Source: Mycolicibacterium celeriflavum
GTDB lineage: Bacteria > Actinomycetota > Actinomycetes > Mycobacteriales > Mycobacteriaceae
Direction of reading: 5' to 3'
DNA: 64,000 bases
Assembly: GCF_010731795.1 (NCBI RefSeq)
Contig: NZ_AP022591.1
Coordinates: 1,860,001-1,924,000 of the forward strand
Part shown: positions 27,882 through 37,058 of the stretch, piece by piece
How positions within the stretch are numbered: the first letter of the stretch is position 1
How the letters are laid out: each line of letters begins with the position of its first letter
The notes under the pieces: model-generated
Seen by the model: only the letters and a program-made list of their open reading frames with translations
Told to the model about the DNA's origin: nothing
The model's database searches: none
Translations under genes and position numbers: made by a program

Positions 27882-28646
27882 ATGACGATTCTGGACCGCT
27901 TCCGACTCGACGACAAGGTCGTCGTCATCACCGGCGCATCGTCCGGCCTCGGCGTCTCATTCGCCGAGGCGTGCGCCCAAGCCGGTGCCGACGTGGTGCT
28001 GGCTGCCCGGCGGATCGAAAAGCTCGATGCAACAGCGCAACTCGTACGCACAGCAGGCAGGCGTTCACTGAGCGTCCAGACCGACGTCGCGGATCCCGAA
28101 CAGTGCGCCGCGCTCGTCGATGCGGCGATGCAGGAGTTCGGTCGTGTCGACGTCCTGGTGAACAACGCCGGCGTCGGAACCGCGGTGCCCGCTGTCAAGG
28201 AGACTCCCGAACAATTCCGCACGGTCATCGATGTCAACCTGAACGGCTCCTATTGGGCCGCTCAAGCATGCGGGCGGGTGATGCAGCCAGGGAGTTCGAT
28301 CATCAACGTCTCGAGTGTCTTGGGTCTTACCACCGCGGCGCTGCCGCAAGCCGCCTACAGCGCAAGCAAGGCTGCGATCCTCGGCCTCACCCGCGACCTC
28401 GCCCAGCAGTGGGGCGGACGAAAAGGCATACGTGTCAACGCTCTGGCGCCAGGCTTCTTCAAATCCGAGATGACCGACGAGTATGCGCCGGGGTACCTCG
28501 ATCGCACGCTGTCCAGCCGCGTGGTGTTCAACCGGGTGGGTGAGCCGTATGAACTGTCGGCCACGGTGGTTTGGCTCGCCTCCGAAGCCAGTGGCTATGT
28601 CACCGGTCAAACCATCGTCGTCGACGGCGGTGTGACCATCACATAG
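27882..28646 (+). CDS. Classical SDR oxidoreductase
   Basis: ATG 27882 follows AGGAGACC at a somewhat long spacing. The product has 254 residues with VVVITGASSGLGVSFAEACAQAGA (cofactor), NNAGVG, INVSSVLGLTT (catalytic Ser) and YSASKAAILGLTRDLAQQW (YxxxK). It lies 86 bases after the mycofactocin-type SDR on the same strand and could be co-transcribed. It probably reduces or oxidises a ketone/alcohol pair. The substrate is unknown. Confidence 0.85.
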   Translation: MTILDRFRLDDKVVVITGASSGLGVSFAEACAQAGADVVLAARRIEKLDATAQLVRTAGRRSLSVQTDVADPEQCAALVDAAMQEFGRVDVLVNNAGVGTAVPAVKETPEQFRTVIDVNLNGSYWAAQACGRVMQPGSSIINVSSVLGLTTAALPQAAYSASKAAILGLTRDLAQQWGGRKGIRVNALAPGFFKSEMTDEYAPGYLDRTLSSRVVFNRVGEPYELSATVVWLASEASGYVTGQTIVVDGGVTIT

Positions 28647-28770
28647 CAACTGCGCCGCTAACGCTTCGCACTCGCTTTGGTCACGAACAGTGAACGGCTA
28701 TGCCTGGCTGGCGATGAAGGTGATTTGATCGGGGCAGCGGCTCGATGAGACGACGCCCGGAAGGTTGCCT

Positions 28771-29130
28771 ATGGGTTCGTTGGGACCGCCACTTTCGACT
28801 GCCCTGCTGCTCGCGGTCGCCATCATCGCCGCGCTCTGCGGGTTCACCGCATCGGCCGTGATGCGCCGAAAGAAGCGGCACACGCCGAACGTCTTTCTCC
28901 TGGGCGCGCTCTGCGGATTCGTGGCGGGCGTGACCCTGCGGAGGACCAAACTCCGCCGGATGACTCAAGCCACGCTTGCGCTCTCGGCAGCATTCTTCCG
29001 CATCCGCTCCCACGGCCATGTCATCAGTGCCCACACGATGAGGACGATCGTGACCTCGGCCAGCAGATACAGCGGCCACGGACCCAAGACGTCCAACAGG
29101 GACGCGGTCGGGGGTTTCCTGTTGAGGTAA
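28771..29130 (+). CDS. Small membrane protein candidate
   Basis: ATG 28771 follows GGAAGG. The first 57 residues hold two hydrophobic segments (STALLLAVAIIAALCGFTASAV and NVFLLGALCGFVAGVTL) around a basic loop. This looks like a real protein, but the C-terminal half overlaps the oppositely transcribed YwaF-like gene by about 165 bases and is less convincing. A frameshift near 28960 that lengthens the frame is possible. Function unknown. Confidence 0.4.
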   Translation: MGSLGPPLSTALLLAVAIIAALCGFTASAVMRRKKRHTPNVFLLGALCGFVAGVTLRRTKLRRMTQATLALSAAFFRIRSHGHVISAHTMRTIVTSASRYSGHGPKTSNRDAVGGFLLR

Positions 29131-29702
29131 CCGTAATTGGTCCCCACGATCGTGTTGAAGATGAACGTCGAAGCCGCCCATACCAGGGTTATGACGACCA
29201 CGAAACGGTAACTGCGCCAACAGGGACGCATGCCTCTGCCCCATGTGAGGTAGATGGCCGCCCACACCGCGAAAACGTGAAGCACGAAGAACGTGACGAA
29301 CAGGTGGTGGGGAAAATCGGGCGCGCCTTCTTCCGGTGTGCCTACGTCCGGTGTGATCAACGCCTGCGAGCTCAGGACCAGGCACCAGTAGTACGTGAGC
29401 GCGAACGCCCAATGCCGTTGCGACCACAGCGCGTAGGCAGCCATCAACTCCGCGATGTCGCACAGCTGGATCTGCACCGACGTCTGGACATCTGGCCGGA
29501 TCAGTTTGTAGACCAACGCCACCACGAAGGCCGTCAGGATCAGGACCGCGAAGATTCGGCCGAACATCCGGGCCTGGGCTTCGGTCTGCCGGCGTCCGAT
29601 CCAGACCAGTAGCGCAGCGCCTATGGCGAAGATCGCGAGGACCACCAGGTGTGACGGCCCATACGCCGCGAATTCTCGTTGTGCGTAGAACAATCCGACC
29701 AC
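28965..29702 (-). CDS. TIGR02206/YwaF-type integral membrane protein
   Basis: The protein has 245 residues with about seven transmembrane segments. AAYGPSHLVVLAIFAIGAALLVWIGRR, LCDIAELMAAYALWSQRHWAFALTYYWCL and YLNRKPPTASLLDVLGPWPLYLLAE match the YwaF family. NYGYLNRKPPTASLLD is the best marker. The function is not established; TMEM164-type eukaryotic relatives act in lipid acyl transfer. It overlaps the end of the plus-strand small frame and lies next to the beta-lactamase-like gene on the same strand. Confidence 0.8.
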   Translation of the reverse strand: MVGLFYAQREFAAYGPSHLVVLAIFAIGAALLVWIGRRQTEAQARMFGRIFAVLILTAFVVALVYKLIRPDVQTSVQIQLCDIAELMAAYALWSQRHWAFALTYYWCLVLSSQALITPDVGTPEEGAPDFPHHLFVTFFVLHVFAVWAAIYLTWGRGMRPCWRSYRFVVVITLVWAASTFIFNTIVGTNYGYLNRKPPTASLLDVLGPWPLYLLAEVTIVLIVWALMTWPWERMRKNAAESASVA

Positions 29703-29712
29703 CTCCCCTACG

Positions 29713-31299
29713 TCAGCGTGGCCTGGGGGCAGGTGGCGAAGGCGTGACCGGCGGCGCGCTGCCGTAGAGGCCGAGGCTTTGCGCGGCTACCGTGGCGAGT
29801 TCGCCTTGCAGGTCCGAGACCGGTCGGCTGCCCCGAATATGGATCGCGTTCGTGAGCAGAATGACGTAGGTGTTCGATCCCGGGTCCATCCATATCGAAG
29901 TCCCGGTGAATCCGGTATGCCCGAAGCTACCGACCGGGAAGACCAACCCCCGCGGCCTGGAATGACCGGTGTCGATGTCCCAGCCGAAGCCGCGCAGCTC
30001 TTGTCCCGAGATCGCTGGAAACGGCTCAGGCACTGAGGAATCCGAGTTGGATGCCTCGAGAACGGCTCTGCGAGCGGCTTCGTTCGCCGCTTCGAGTTGG
30101 TGAGCTGCGTGGCCGGGTTGCTCCGGAGCGGTCATCAACTGCAGAGTCGCCTGCTTCAGCGGAAACTTGCTCGGGCGGCCCGCCAGCCGATCGAGCAGAG
30201 CCTGTGCATAGATGCTCAGATCCCGCGCCGTCGAGAACACACCGGCATGCCCGGCGACCCCACCCATGCGGCGCGCCGTCGGATCGTGCACGGTGCCGCG
30301 TAGCAGGCGGTCAATATCCGGATTTCTCCTCGGATCGGCTCTGCTCTCCTCGTCTAGCGCTGTCGGCGCGATACGCGGCAGAAGGCTCGTGCGCCAGGTA
30401 CCTGTAGGACAGGTACCTGGCGCGCGGGGGTCGGCCGGCGGGGCCCACGCGATCGCTGCTCCTCTGATCTCATGCGGGCCACATGCTTTGGCGGGGGGAA
30501 GGTAGCGGGTGTCGTCCATGCCAAGCGGCGCAAACACATTGCGCTGAACGTAAACGTCCTCCGACTCACCGGTGACCTCTTCGATCAGCGCGCCGAGGAG
30601 AATGAAGTTGATGTCGGAGTAGCGAAACACCTCGCCGGGCAGCGATTGCAGCGGTGTCGTGAGCGCACGACGGAGACCTTCTGATTTGTCGGCTCCGTCC
30701 AGTCCCCATGGGTCTCTCAAGTCGATATCGCCCGCTATACCCGACGTGTGCGTGAGCAACATGCGAACCGTGACCCGTGCGCGCTGAGGGTCGTTGGCCT
30801 CGTTGAAGCCGGGCAGATACGTCTGCACGGGCGAATCGAATCCAACCTTGCCTTGTTCGTAGAGCTGCATGACGGCGGTCGCCGTTGCGAGGCATTTGGT
30901 CAACGAGGCGAGGTCGAAAATCGTGTCCTCGGTCATCGGCTCAGCAGGTGCGGGCACTCCGTCCAGTCCGGGTTCACCGGCGAGCTTGCGCATGCCGTAC
31001 GCCCGGTGCAAAACGAGCCTTCCGCCGTGCCCCACCGCCACCACGGCGCCTGGCATCCTGTGCGCGGCAACCGCGTTGTTCATCAAGACGGAAACTGCCG
31101 AGAAGTCGATCGCCGGGACCGCAGGGGGCGCCGGCGACGGTCTCGGACTGATGACTGTCGTCGAACGATCGTCGGTTGCGGCCGGATGATCTACCCGGCC
31201 GCACGCGGAAGGCGCTGCAGCGGTAAGCAGGACGGCCGCCACCACAATGGCCCTGCGCACAGATGATTGACCGAACCGGGCGAGTCGGTCTGCTGACAT
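29713..31299 (-). CDS. Beta-lactamase-family serine hydrolase, exported
   Basis: ATG 31299 follows AAGGTGG and starts a 528-residue protein with a signal sequence (RRAIVVAAVLLTAAAPSAC) that may be a lipoprotein signal. The catalytic triad motifs are FDLASLTKCLATATAV (SxxK), FRYSDINFILLGALIEEVTG (YxN-like) and FGHTGFTGTSIWMDPG (HTGxTG). These mark the class C/esterase EstB-like serine hydrolases (Pfam Beta-lactamase). Likely roles are periplasmic esterase or peptidase; true antibiotic hydrolysis is not implied. The coding region contains a perfect 15-bp inverted repeat at 30391-30423, inside a loop encoding APGTCPTGTW. Confidence 0.85.
   Translation of the reverse strand: MSADRLARFGQSSVRRAIVVAAVLLTAAAPSACGRVDHPAATDDRSTTVISPRPSPAPPAVPAIDFSAVSVLMNNAVAAHRMPGAVVAVGHGGRLVLHRAYGMRKLAGEPGLDGVPAPAEPMTEDTIFDLASLTKCLATATAVMQLYEQGKVGFDSPVQTYLPGFNEANDPQRARVTVRMLLTHTSGIAGDIDLRDPWGLDGADKSEGLRRALTTPLQSLPGEVFRYSDINFILLGALIEEVTGESEDVYVQRNVFAPLGMDDTRYLPPAKACGPHEIRGAAIAWAPPADPRAPGTCPTGTWRTSLLPRIAPTALDEESRADPRRNPDIDRLLRGTVHDPTARRMGGVAGHAGVFSTARDLSIYAQALLDRLAGRPSKFPLKQATLQLMTAPEQPGHAAHQLEAANEAARRAVLEASNSDSSVPEPFPAISGQELRGFGWDIDTGHSRPRGLVFPVGSFGHTGFTGTSIWMDPGSNTYVILLTNAIHIRGSRPVSDLQGELATVAAQSLGLYGSAPPVTPSPPAPRPR
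30391..30423. repeat. Perfect 15-bp inverted repeat inside a coding region
   Basis: Arms at 30391-30405 and 30409-30423 around the trinucleotide AGG are perfect complements and carry KpnI-like GGTACC. The loop is only three bases. Within the gene it encodes an Ala-Pro-Gly-Thr surface loop. Perfect arms of this length are unexpected by codon choice alone. Confidence 0.8.
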
Positions 31300-31455
31300 G
31301 ACCACCTTGTCGGTCGAACGTGCGATTGCCCTCAGCATAGGGTGAAGGCAACGCCTCGCGAACCGAATCCGAACGTCGTTGCCTGGTGTTTCGTGCCTGC
31401 GTATGAATCCGCCAACCCGCATCCGGTGCGCCCACCGTGTTGTTACCATCGCGCC

Positions 31456-32268
31456 GTGCACGAGTCCCCGGCGACACCTGGTCGCGGCGAAGGGCCGTCT
31501 CGTTCACGCCGCGAAGTCCTCAAGTACACCCTCTCCGCCCCTGCTCTGTTGCTCCTCGGAGCGGTGGGGGCGACCATTCGCGGGCCGGAGGCATCGGCCG
31601 AATCCCTGCGGTTGGCCGATTTTGCGACCCGGTTGGCCCCGGCGGATCAGCTCAAGGCGGCGGGCTTCGACGGTGCCCTGGTCTACGTATCCGAACTTCG
31701 GCCGGGTGCGGACTTCGACTTCAAACCCGTCACCCGCGAGTATGCCGATTCGCTGCGTGCGGAGGGACTCCACGTCGTCAGCTGTTATCAGTACGGGAAA
31801 CCGGGTTGGCCGACGCCGTCGGACTACACCCGCGGGTATGAGGGCGGCGTGGCAGACGCTCAGACAGCGCTGCGACTGCACGGTGCCGCCGGAGGCCCGG
31901 ATTCGGCGCCGATCTTCTTCAGCCTCGATGAGGACATCGACCGCGACACCTGGGACAGCGTTGCGGTCGAGTGGTACAGAGGGATCAATTCGGTGCTCGG
32001 GGCACATCGCACCGGCCTCTACGGGCACTCACGGGCGTGTTCGTGGGCGATCGGAGACGAGGTGATCGGGCGCTCGACCACTGACGGACACTGGTGGGCC
32101 TGGCAGACGAAGGCGTGGTCCGGTGGACAGCGAGAACCCCGGGCCGTGCTCTATCAAGCTGTGGTGATCGGCCCGTCAGAGCCTGGGGTACCCGTCGGCG
32201 ACACCCACGTGGACGAGAACGAGGTGCTTGCGCCCGACTTCGGACAGTGGGGTCTCGACAGAGCTTGA
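31456..32268 (+). CDS. Tat-exported DUF1906 (Rv2525c-like) glycoside-hydrolase-like protein
   Basis: GTG 31456 gives 270 residues with a twin-arginine signal (RSRREVLKYTLSAPALLLLGAVGA). The mature part, GFDGALVYVSELRPGADFDFKPVTREYADSLRAEGLHVVSCYQYGKPG and SAPIFFSLDEDIDRDTWDSVAVEWYRGINSVLGAHRTGLYGHSRACSWAIG, matches the DUF1906 TIM barrel of M. tuberculosis Rv2525c. That protein is a Tat substrate linked to cell-wall processes and beta-lactam susceptibility. The neighbouring serine beta-lactamase-like protein and PonA2-type PBP fit a peptidoglycan theme. Enzymatic activity is not established for the family. Confidence 0.85.
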   Translation: MHESPATPGRGEGPSRSRREVLKYTLSAPALLLLGAVGATIRGPEASAESLRLADFATRLAPADQLKAAGFDGALVYVSELRPGADFDFKPVTREYADSLRAEGLHVVSCYQYGKPGWPTPSDYTRGYEGGVADAQTALRLHGAAGGPDSAPIFFSLDEDIDRDTWDSVAVEWYRGINSVLGAHRTGLYGHSRACSWAIGDEVIGRSTTDGHWWAWQTKAWSGGQREPRAVLYQAVVIGPSEPGVPVGDTHVDENEVLAPDFGQWGLDRA

Positions 32269-32417
32269 CGTCCATGCGCCAGCCGTCATCCGGAACATGG
32301 TCTTGACCAGCACTGATGCCGCTGCCGGCCATCTGTACGGCCACAGTTTCGCCACATCGCGGTCAATAATCGGCGGGGGAACACTCGCGGCCGATTCCGA
32401 TTTAATACTCTGCTGAC

Positions 32418-34928
32418 ATGCCGGATCGTGGACCGGCCGGGGGGACGGTCGTAAAGCTGGGACTGTGCTGCCTGTTGGCTGGTGTGTTGGCGGCCGCCAT
32501 GATGTTTCCGTTCGCGGGTGGGTTCGGGCTGCTGTCCAATCGCGCGTCGGACATCGTCGCCAACGGGTCGGCCCAGCTGGTGGAGGAAGACGTTCCGCAG
32601 GTGACGACGATGGTCGACGCTGCAGGTCGACCGATCGCCTGGCTGTACAGCCAGCGCCGGTTCGAGGTCGCGAGCGAACAGATCGCCAACACGATGAAAC
32701 TGGCGATCGTGTCGATCGAGGACAAGCGGTTCGCCGAACACGCCGGGGTGGACTGGCAGGGCACGCTGACCGGCTTGTCCGGCTATCTCTCCGGGAACCT
32801 CGACACCCGCGGCGGTTCGACCATCGAGCAGCAGTACGTCAAGAACTTCCAGTTGCTGGTGACGGCCCAGACGAACGCCGAGAGGCGGGCCGCAGTCGAG
32901 GTGACACCCGCCCGCAAGCTGCGGGAAATGCGGATGGCGCTGACGCTCGACAAGACGTTCACCAAAGCCGAGATCCTCACCCGCTACCTCAATCTCGTCG
33001 GCTTCGGCAATGGGGCGTTCGGAGTGCAGGACGCGGCCCAGACCTACTTCGGCATCAACGCGTCTCAGCTGAACTGGCAGCAGGCGGCGCTGCTGGCCGG
33101 CATGGTCCAGTCGCCCACCTCGCTGGACCCTTACATCAATCCCCAAGGTGCGCTGCAGCGTCGCAACCTCGTGTTGGACACCATGATCGAGCACCTTCCC
33201 GCGCGCGCCGACGAGCTTCGCGTTGCCAAGTCGCAGCCGCTCGGGGTGCTGCCCCAGCCCAAGCAGCTGCCGGGCGGCTGCATCGCCGCAAACGACCGCG
33301 GATTCTTCTGTGAGTACGTGCTGGCTTATCTCGCACGTGCCGGCATCAGCAAGGAGCAGGTTGCGCGGGGCGGATACCTGATCCGTACCACGCTCGACCC
33401 AAAGGTTCAGGAGTCGGTCAAACGCGCGATCGACAAGGTCGCGAGCCCGACGCTGGAGGGCATCGCCAGCGTGATGAGCGTCATCGAGCCCGGCAAGAAG
33501 TCGCATCGCGTTCTGGCGATGGCCAGCAACCGAACGTACGGCCTCAACGACGAGGCCGGCGAGACGGTGCAACCGCAGCCGTTCTCGCTCGTCGGCGACG
33601 GGGCGGGGTCCATCTTCAAGATCTTCACCACCGCGGCGGCGATGGAAATGGGCATGGGAATCAATACCCAACTGGCCGTGCCGGGGTTCTTCCAAGCCAA
33701 AGGTCTGGGCAGCAGCGATACGCCGGGTTGCCCCAAGGAGACCTGGTGCGTGAAGAATGCCGGCAACTACCGCGGGTCGATGAATGTCACCGACGCGCTG
33801 GCCAGCTCGCCCAACACCGCGTTCGCCAAGTTGATTCAACAAGTCGGGGTCCCCCGCGCGGTCGACATGGCCGTTCGGTTGGGGCTGCGCTCGTATGCGA
33901 TCCCCGGAACGGCGCGCGCATATGACCCGACGGGCAACGAGAGTCTGGCCGACTTCATCAAGGAGCAGAACGCCGGATCCTTCACCCTCGGACCGTTCCA
34001 GCTCAACGCGCTCGAATTGTCCAACGTGGCAGCGACTTTGAGCTCTGGCGGAGTGTGGTGCCCGCCGAGTCCCATCGACAAGATCGTCGACCGCGACGGC
34101 AACGAGGTCACGTTCACCACTGAGAGCTGTGACCAAGCCGTGCCGGAGGGACTGGCGAACACGCTCGCGAATGCGCTGAGCAAGGACGACAAGGGCGGCG
34201 GCACGGCGGCGGGCGCGGCCGCTTCGGTGGGTTGGGACCTGCCGCTGTCGGCCAAGACCGGCACCACCGAATCCCACCGGTCCTCCGGGTTCGTCGGCTT
34301 CACCAACCAGTACGCGGGCAGTGTCTACATCTTCGACGACTCCAACTCGCCGTCCGAGATCTGCTCGTTCCCGCTACGGAAGTGTTCGAGCGGTGACCTG
34401 TATGGCGGTAACGAGCCGGCACGCACCTGGTTCGAGGCGATGAAGCCGATCGCCACCGATTTCGGCGAGGTGCGTCTTCCGCCGACCGATCCCCGCTACG
34501 TCGAGGGCGGACCGGGTGGCGAGGTGCCCGACGTTTCGGGCATGAACCTCGAAACCGCCCGCCAGCGGCTGCGAGATGCCGGTTTCCAGGTCGCCGAAAA
34601 GCCGACGCCGGTCAACAGCTACGCGTCGTACGGCGCCGTGGTCGGGACCACCCCGAGCGGTCGAACCATCCCCGGGTCCGTCGTCACAATCTACACCAGC
34701 AACGGGGTCGCGCCCGCGCCGCCGCCGCGGCGGGAAGAACCGCCGCCCCCGCTCGGTGCCCCGGGTGGTCCTCCGCCTCCGCCGGTGGATCCGATGATCG
34801 TGCAGATTCCGGGGTTGCCGCCGATCACCGTGCCGATGCTCGGGCCGCCACCACAGGGGCCACCGCCGCCACCCGGACTACCTCCGCCGCCACCGCCGCC
34901 TCCACCGCCACCCCCGCCGCCGCCGTAG
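32418..34928 (+). CDS. ponA2: PonA2-type bifunctional penicillin-binding protein (class A PBP)
   Basis: The product has 836 residues. A membrane anchor near 12-37 is followed by a GT51 transglycosylase (IVSIEDKRFAEHAGVDWQGT, catalytic Glu near 100; RGGSTIEQQYVKN; RKLREMRMALTLDKTFTKAEILTRYLN). The transpeptidase follows (GAGSIFKIFTTAA with SxxK near 398; SSPNTAFAK as SxN; SAKTGTTESH as KTG near 613). A single PASTA domain sits near 700-765, then a Pro-rich tail ends in about 14 prolines. The N-terminal half closely resembles M. tuberculosis PonA2 as I recall it. Fast growers also carry a paralogue (ponA3), and the usual divergent whiB4 is absent here, so paralogue identity is uncertain. It polymerises and cross-links peptidoglycan. 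Confidence 0.85.
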   Translation: MPDRGPAGGTVVKLGLCCLLAGVLAAAMMFPFAGGFGLLSNRASDIVANGSAQLVEEDVPQVTTMVDAAGRPIAWLYSQRRFEVASEQIANTMKLAIVSIEDKRFAEHAGVDWQGTLTGLSGYLSGNLDTRGGSTIEQQYVKNFQLLVTAQTNAERRAAVEVTPARKLREMRMALTLDKTFTKAEILTRYLNLVGFGNGAFGVQDAAQTYFGINASQLNWQQAALLAGMVQSPTSLDPYINPQGALQRRNLVLDTMIEHLPARADELRVAKSQPLGVLPQPKQLPGGCIAANDRGFFCEYVLAYLARAGISKEQVARGGYLIRTTLDPKVQESVKRAIDKVASPTLEGIASVMSVIEPGKKSHRVLAMASNRTYGLNDEAGETVQPQPFSLVGDGAGSIFKIFTTAAAMEMGMGINTQLAVPGFFQAKGLGSSDTPGCPKETWCVKNAGNYRGSMNVTDALASSPNTAFAKLIQQVGVPRAVDMAVRLGLRSYAIPGTARAYDPTGNESLADFIKEQNAGSFTLGPFQLNALELSNVAATLSSGGVWCPPSPIDKIVDRDGNEVTFTTESCDQAVPEGLANTLANALSKDDKGGGTAAGAAASVGWDLPLSAKTGTTESHRSSGFVGFTNQYAGSVYIFDDSNSPSEICSFPLRKCSSGDLYGGNEPARTWFEAMKPIATDFGEVRLPPTDPRYVEGGPGGEVPDVSGMNLETARQRLRDAGFQVAEKPTPVNSYASYGAVVGTTPSGRTIPGSVVTIYTSNGVAPAPPPRREEPPPPLGAPGGPPPPPVDPMIVQIPGLPPITVPMLGPPPQGPPPPPGLPPPPPPPPPPPPPPP

Positions 34929-35006
34929 AGCTTCTGCAGGAGCGCTGAATCAGTAGTGGATCTGACGTTCGCTAGTCCGACGAACCGAGCGCTTCGCGTC
35001 GCGGAA

Positions 35007-35258
35007 TCACTCGCGGGTGAGTTGGTCGGAATCTGCGAATAGGAGATTCCCCTCGTCGGAGATCACCGCCCAGCGTCGGGCAGGATCGGCGAAATGGTTG
35101 CTTCCGATGTCCACCGCGGCCGCCGCCATCTCGCCGAAGTCCTCGACGATGACGCCGTGAGTTTCGGTGTCTGTGTCCGGATTTACTCGGACGCGGACGT
35201 CTACCGCGAACTCCGAGTCGTCGCCCTGCTCGCGATCAGCAGCATCTTTGTCAGCCAC
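35007..35258 (-). CDS. Conserved small hypothetical protein
   Basis: The product has 83 residues from GTG 35258, preceded by AGGGGGAG. It has an acidic N-terminus and a compact C-terminal half (VIVEDFGEMAAAAVDIGSNHFADPARRWAVISDEGNLLFADSDQL) that reads as a folded alpha/beta protein. There is no signal or membrane segment. I do not know the family. It is likely real because of the ribosome site and sequence character. Confidence 0.55.
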   Translation of the reverse strand: MADKDAADREQGDDSEFAVDVRVRVNPDTDTETHGVIVEDFGEMAAAAVDIGSNHFADPARRWAVISDEGNLLFADSDQLTRE

Positions 35259-35381
35259 TGTCTCCCCCTGACAACCGTCAAGTGATCCCCGAGAACGTCA
35301 GTGAATCACGATCTTTGCCCGCCCGTTGACGCAATTGCCGTTTTGCCTGCTTCCGTTCCCGCGGCCCATTGGGCTCCGGCG

Positions 35382-35885
35382 TCAGGCGTTCTCCTTGATC
35401 CACGCCATGACCATGCGCAGCATCTCGGGTGTCTGGTCGGCCAAGTGGCGACCGAAGTGGCTCTCGAGCTTTCCCCCGACGATCGGAACTTTGACCTTGA
35501 TGGTTCCGCTGCACTTGATGCGCTCGCCGTTGTGCGTGGGCACCATCACGACGGTGCTGTGCGCGGAGCCCGGGGCGCCGCGGGCGTGAACGTGGACCTC
35601 CCCGCGTACCTCTTCCCCGCGATCGAGAATCCAGGTCTCGTCCTGCACGAGTTCCAGACCACGGGGATAGAGCTTGGCCAAGACGCCGGGTAGGACCGCA
35701 TTCCGTAGATCCTGGACGACCCTCAGCCGTACGTCGCCGTTCGGGTCGACGGTGAATGAGTCGAGTTCGGTGGTCTCACTGTGTGGCGCGATGTTCTCCA
35801 GCCAATAGTCACGCTCGGAGAACGCGGCATGAATCTGTTGCAAACTGACCGAGGATTCGACCGAACACTCAAATCGCCGTGACAT
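35382..35885 (-). CDS. DUF2505 domain protein (SRPBCC-like)
   Basis: The protein has 167 residues. MSRRFECSVESSVSLQQIHAAFSERDYWLENI and the closing KVKVPIVGGKLESHFGRHLADQTPEMLRMVMAWI match DUF2505. In this family a bet v1/START-like fold covers the whole chain and IVGGKLE is characteristic. It probably binds a lipid or is a non-catalytic helper; the role is unknown. It is 100 bases upstream, and divergent, from the FN3-type lipoprotein operon. Confidence 0.75.
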   Translation of the reverse strand: MSRRFECSVESSVSLQQIHAAFSERDYWLENIAPHSETTELDSFTVDPNGDVRLRVVQDLRNAVLPGVLAKLYPRGLELVQDETWILDRGEEVRGEVHVHARGAPGSAHSTVVMVPTHNGERIKCSGTIKVKVPIVGGKLESHFGRHLADQTPEMLRMVMAWIKENA

Positions 35886-35992
35886 GGCGGCAGGTTATCG
35901 AAGCCGGCGTGGGTGCGCACGGCGCTTCGATCACTGGGCCCTGTTTTGCGGACGTACCGCGTCATCAGACGTCTCGGGAATATGCTCGCCAC

Positions 35993-37048
35993 ATGGCCGA
36001 GTGGTTGGTTCTGGCACTTCTTGTTCCGGCCATTGTCGTTCCGGTTGTGCTTCTCTTCGGCTTCGCCGGTTGCGACCAGGTTTTCGGGCTAGATCGTCTG
36101 GACGCTCCACAACCCGCGCCCATCATCGAGTCGGCCACAGGCAAGAGTCTGAGCACCATCACGCTGACATGGGCGATCGACCAAACGGCAACGAGTATCG
36201 AGTTCGAACGAACCAGAGTCGACGCGCCGGGCGAGCTGTACAAATTCACCGTGCCGGCATCACCTCCCAGCCACGATGACAGTGCCGGGTTGAACCCCGC
36301 AACGACCTATGAGTACACGGCGCGTGCGGTTTTCGCTGACGGTGACAGATCCGAAGCGTCGGCGCCGGTACGGGCCAGCACCCTCACCCCTCCCGCCTTC
36401 GACGCTGTAGGGGCTGGGAACACCGGCGCAGGCACCGCCAACGTCACCACCACCTGGTCTCATACAGCGTCCGGTGACTCCAGTGCGGTCGTGGTCGGTT
36501 TGCGGTGGTCACACACGGGCGGGTTCTTCCCCCCTAGTGGGACGCCTACGCGGACGGCAACGTACGGCGGAACTCTCATGACCTCGCTCGGGGTGGTCGG
36601 CCTCAACAACGCGGCACTCACCGACATCAACGGCACTTTCGTCTACCACGAGTTCTTCGGCTTACTCAGCCCCCCGACGGGTGAGCAACCAGTGTCGATC
36701 TCCGTTGCACGACCTGGCGCCGGTTCCATAACTGTCGAAGGATGCTCGGCCTCCTACAGCGCGGTGTCCGCATTCGGTTCCATCTCGGCGAACTTCGGCA
36801 CGGAACCGGGCACGTCGCTGTCGCAGAATGTCATTTCGGCCATGTCTGAAAGGGTCGTCCAGATGTTCACGACGGCGTCAGGTCCGATCACCAACTACAA
36901 CCAGACATTGCGTTTCGGTGGCGTGGCCAACGGAATTGGCTTCGTCATAGGAGACGCCCCAGGAGCCGCGTCGGTTCCATTCACCGCAACCCGAGCAGAC
37001 AGTGTCGATTATGCCGGGCTCGCTGTGCGACTTACTCCGATCTCCTAG
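35993..37048 (+). CDS. FN3-type lipoprotein, first gene of a lipoprotein-processing operon
   Basis: ATG 35993 gives 351 residues. The N-terminus has a membrane-spanning segment LALLVPAIVVPVVLLFGFAGC, with FAGC fitting a lipobox, followed by DQVFGLDRLDAP. A fibronectin type III domain spans about residues 42-123 (IIESATGKSLSTITLTW to AVFADGDRSEASAPVRAST). A beta-rich C-terminal domain, rich in Ser/Thr/Gly, follows to the end. The gene is 10 bases ahead of the next and heads a tight plus-strand operon that ends with LspA-like and Lgt-like genes, so this protein is the obvious lipoprotein substrate. I do not recognise its exact family. Confidence 0.7.
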   Translation: MAEWLVLALLVPAIVVPVVLLFGFAGCDQVFGLDRLDAPQPAPIIESATGKSLSTITLTWAIDQTATSIEFERTRVDAPGELYKFTVPASPPSHDDSAGLNPATTYEYTARAVFADGDRSEASAPVRASTLTPPAFDAVGAGNTGAGTANVTTTWSHTASGDSSAVVVGLRWSHTGGFFPPSGTPTRTATYGGTLMTSLGVVGLNNAALTDINGTFVYHEFFGLLSPPTGEQPVSISVARPGAGSITVEGCSASYSAVSAFGSISANFGTEPGTSLSQNVISAMSERVVQMFTTASGPITNYNQTLRFGGVANGIGFVIGDAPGAASVPFTATRADSVDYAGLAVRLTPIS

Positions 37049-37058
37049 AAGGCTAGCC

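Noticed and set aside
32286..34277. 663-codon open frame on the minus strand opposite the PonA2-type gene
   Set aside because: High-GC antisense frames are open by codon bias; its Arg/His-rich product has no family features, and the plus strand has complete PBP motifs.
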